NCBI GenBank assembly: GCA_945929285.1
Contig: CAMEOC010000051.1
Coordinates: 1 to 7,172, forward strand
From: an uncultured Mucispirillum sp.
Lineage (GTDB): Bacteria; Chrysiogenota; Deferribacteres; Deferribacterales; Mucispirillaceae
DNA: 7,172 nt
Direction: 5' to 3'
Under the pieces are notes generated by a model. That model was not told where the DNA came from, made no database searches, and worked only from the letters and a program-made list of their open reading frames with translations. Positions 6,029-7,172 of this stretch are shown here, piece by piece; the stretch's first letter is position 1; every line of letters starts with the position of its first letter. Made by a program: the position numbers and the translations under genes.

Positions 6029-7172
6029 TTATTTTAATTTTTGTATGTTTGTTTTTACATCCATATCTATTTTAAACCAGTCTAAAATATATGCTAAATC
6101 TTTCTGCAGGCTTTTTTCTATTAAATACATATAAGCAGGAAATTTTTCAGCATATTTGCTTTTTATATCCATAGCTTTTTCTATAATATATTCTATCATA
6201 GCTTGTATTTGCCCATAAGTATATAAGTTTATGGTAATATTATTAATAAAATCTTCCAGCAATACACGAATACTATCTGCAATATTAATAGGCAGGTTTT
6301 TTGCCTTATACAGCATAAAGCATAAGTTATATTCTGTATCAAAAAGCTTTTGTGCTTCAAACACTCTGCAGTTGCTGTAATGAATATAGGCTAAAGCTTC
6401 TAAAGCAGGGGAGTAGTCAAAAAAACTGTTTGTTAAGTTTTGCAGGTAGTCTTCATCTATTTCCTTTAAATCAATAGTTTCTGCTTCATATATAATATTT
6501 TTGCAGGCTAAAAATTCTTCTTCTGCCATTTCCATATCTTTTTTAGATAAGTAATGTTTATTTTCCTGCACATAAATGGAGTTTTCTATTTTATCAAATA
6601 TTTTAAAAAGATAAAAACTGCCTGTCTGCCTTATACTTTTAATATATAATTTTATACCATTATTATTTATTAATTTAATGGTAGAATCCAGCAGTATAAT
6701 TTCGCTTATTAAAGAAGTATCTGTTATATTAAACATGGTCTTATTTTCGCTTTCCTTTGCTATGCTTAATAAAAAAGCAGCCCATAAGTCGCAAAAATCC
6801 ATATCTTCATAACTTAAGCCCTTTGGAAAAATAATAGGTATCATACTTTTTGCAATATCAGGGGAAAGCCTAAAAAGGTTATGAAAAGCACTTTTCATAT
6901 TATCATAAAGGGATTCTTTATGGTAAATATAGGCTAAAAGCTGGTAACATTCAGGCATATTTCTTTTAATGGTTATAGCTTTATTTAAAGCATTTTTTGC
7001 ATTTATATTATTTTGCATTCTAAAATAAGTATAGCCTGCAAGATATAAATATTCCGGGTTATTTCTGCCTTCTTCTTTAAAAAGCTCCACCAGCTCTAAT
7101 GATTTATTAATAAAGCCTTTATTATGGTATATCTCTATAATTTTCACTGCATTTTCAAAAGATATACCCCTA
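6029..7172 (-). CDS. TPR-repeat protein of unknown function (N-terminus beyond right edge)
   Basis: The reverse-strand frame is open to the window edge. A GTG at 7147 could start a 372-residue protein, but no ribosome binding site precedes it. The eight codons upstream (ending SFENA) also continue naturally into the first helix of a TPR, so I treat the GTG as an internal valine and the gene as cut. Counting from that valine, tetratricopeptide-like helix pairs lie at about 1-30 (EIYHNKGFINKSLEL), 31-64 (YLYLAGYTYFRMQNNINAKNALNKA) and 65-97 (CYQLLAYIYHKESLYDNMKSAF). The rest is alpha-helical, Lys/Glu/Asn/Ile-rich and without a motif I recognise. No membrane segment is visible. TPR arrays bind other proteins, but the partner is unknown. 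It is followed after 14 bases by the symporter gene and is probably co-transcribed with it. Confidence 0.75.
   Translation of the reverse strand, partial: RGISFENAVKIIEIYHNKGFINKSLELVELFKEEGRNNPEYLYLAGYTYFRMQNNINAKNALNKAITIKRNMPECYQLLAYIYHKESLYDNMKSAFHNLFRLSPDIAKSMIPIIFPKGLSYEDMDFCDLWAAFLLSIAKESENKTMFNITDTSLISEIILLDSTIKLINNNGIKLYIKSIRQTGSFYLFKIFDKIENSIYVQENKHYLSKKDMEMAEEEFLACKNIIYEAETIDLKEIDEDYLQNLTNSFFDYSPALEALAYIHYSNCRVFEAQKLFDTEYNLCFMLYKAKNLPINIADSIRVLLEDFINNITINLYTYGQIQAMIEYIIEKAMDIKSKYAEKFPAYMYLIEKSLQKDLAYILDWFKIDMDVKTNIQKLK

Overview
The window is a low-GC bacterial chromosome segment (roughly 30% GC by eye; the intergenic DNA is close to 90% A+T). It carries six protein genes, one tRNA gene and one short gene remnant. 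A lipoprotein signal peptide, an enteric-style ModE regulator and a transmembrane chemoreceptor point to a motile Gram-negative bacterium. Gene content and codon style remind me of Mucispirillum and other low-GC Deferribacterota, but this is an impression from memory and not something the sequence proves.

Layout, left to right. Positions 1-800 hold the N-terminal part of a leftward methyl-accepting chemotaxis-type receptor that runs off the left edge; it has a GTG start and a very strong Shine-Dalgarno sequence. Positions 801-1100 are a very AT-rich divergent intergenic region with candidate promoters and two inverted-repeat operator candidates. Positions 1101-1889 (+) encode a ModE-type molybdate-responsive regulator (winged helix plus two TOBE/molbindin domains). 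Positions 1925-2035 (+) look like the surviving C-terminal tail of a lost gene, possibly a type II restriction endonuclease. Positions 2049-3653 (-) encode a CPA1 cation/proton antiporter of the NhaP2/CvrA type with two C-terminal RCK_C domains. Positions 3691-3773 (-) are a tRNA-Leu with anticodon GAG. Positions 3811-4797 (-) encode a DUF3089 alpha/beta-hydrolase lipoprotein, 4800-6014 (-) an SDF-family sodium or proton/amino acid symporter, and 6029-7172 (-) a TPR-repeat protein that runs off the right edge.

How they fit together. The TPR protein, symporter and lipoprotein are separated by only 14 and 2 bases and almost certainly form one leftward operon whose promoter lies outside the window. 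The tRNA promoter starts exactly at the end of that operon: its -35 box overlaps the stop codon of the lipoprotein gene. The antiporter starts only 37 bases after the tRNA, with no clear terminator or promoter between them, so it may be read from the tRNA promoter. modE is the only complete rightward gene and has no molybdate-transport genes beside it here, so it probably acts on targets elsewhere. I see no CRISPR array, insertion sequence or obvious new defence system. The most unusual items are the relic reading frame after modE, the altered ligand-site residues in ModE and in the symporter, and the tRNA-antiporter arrangement.
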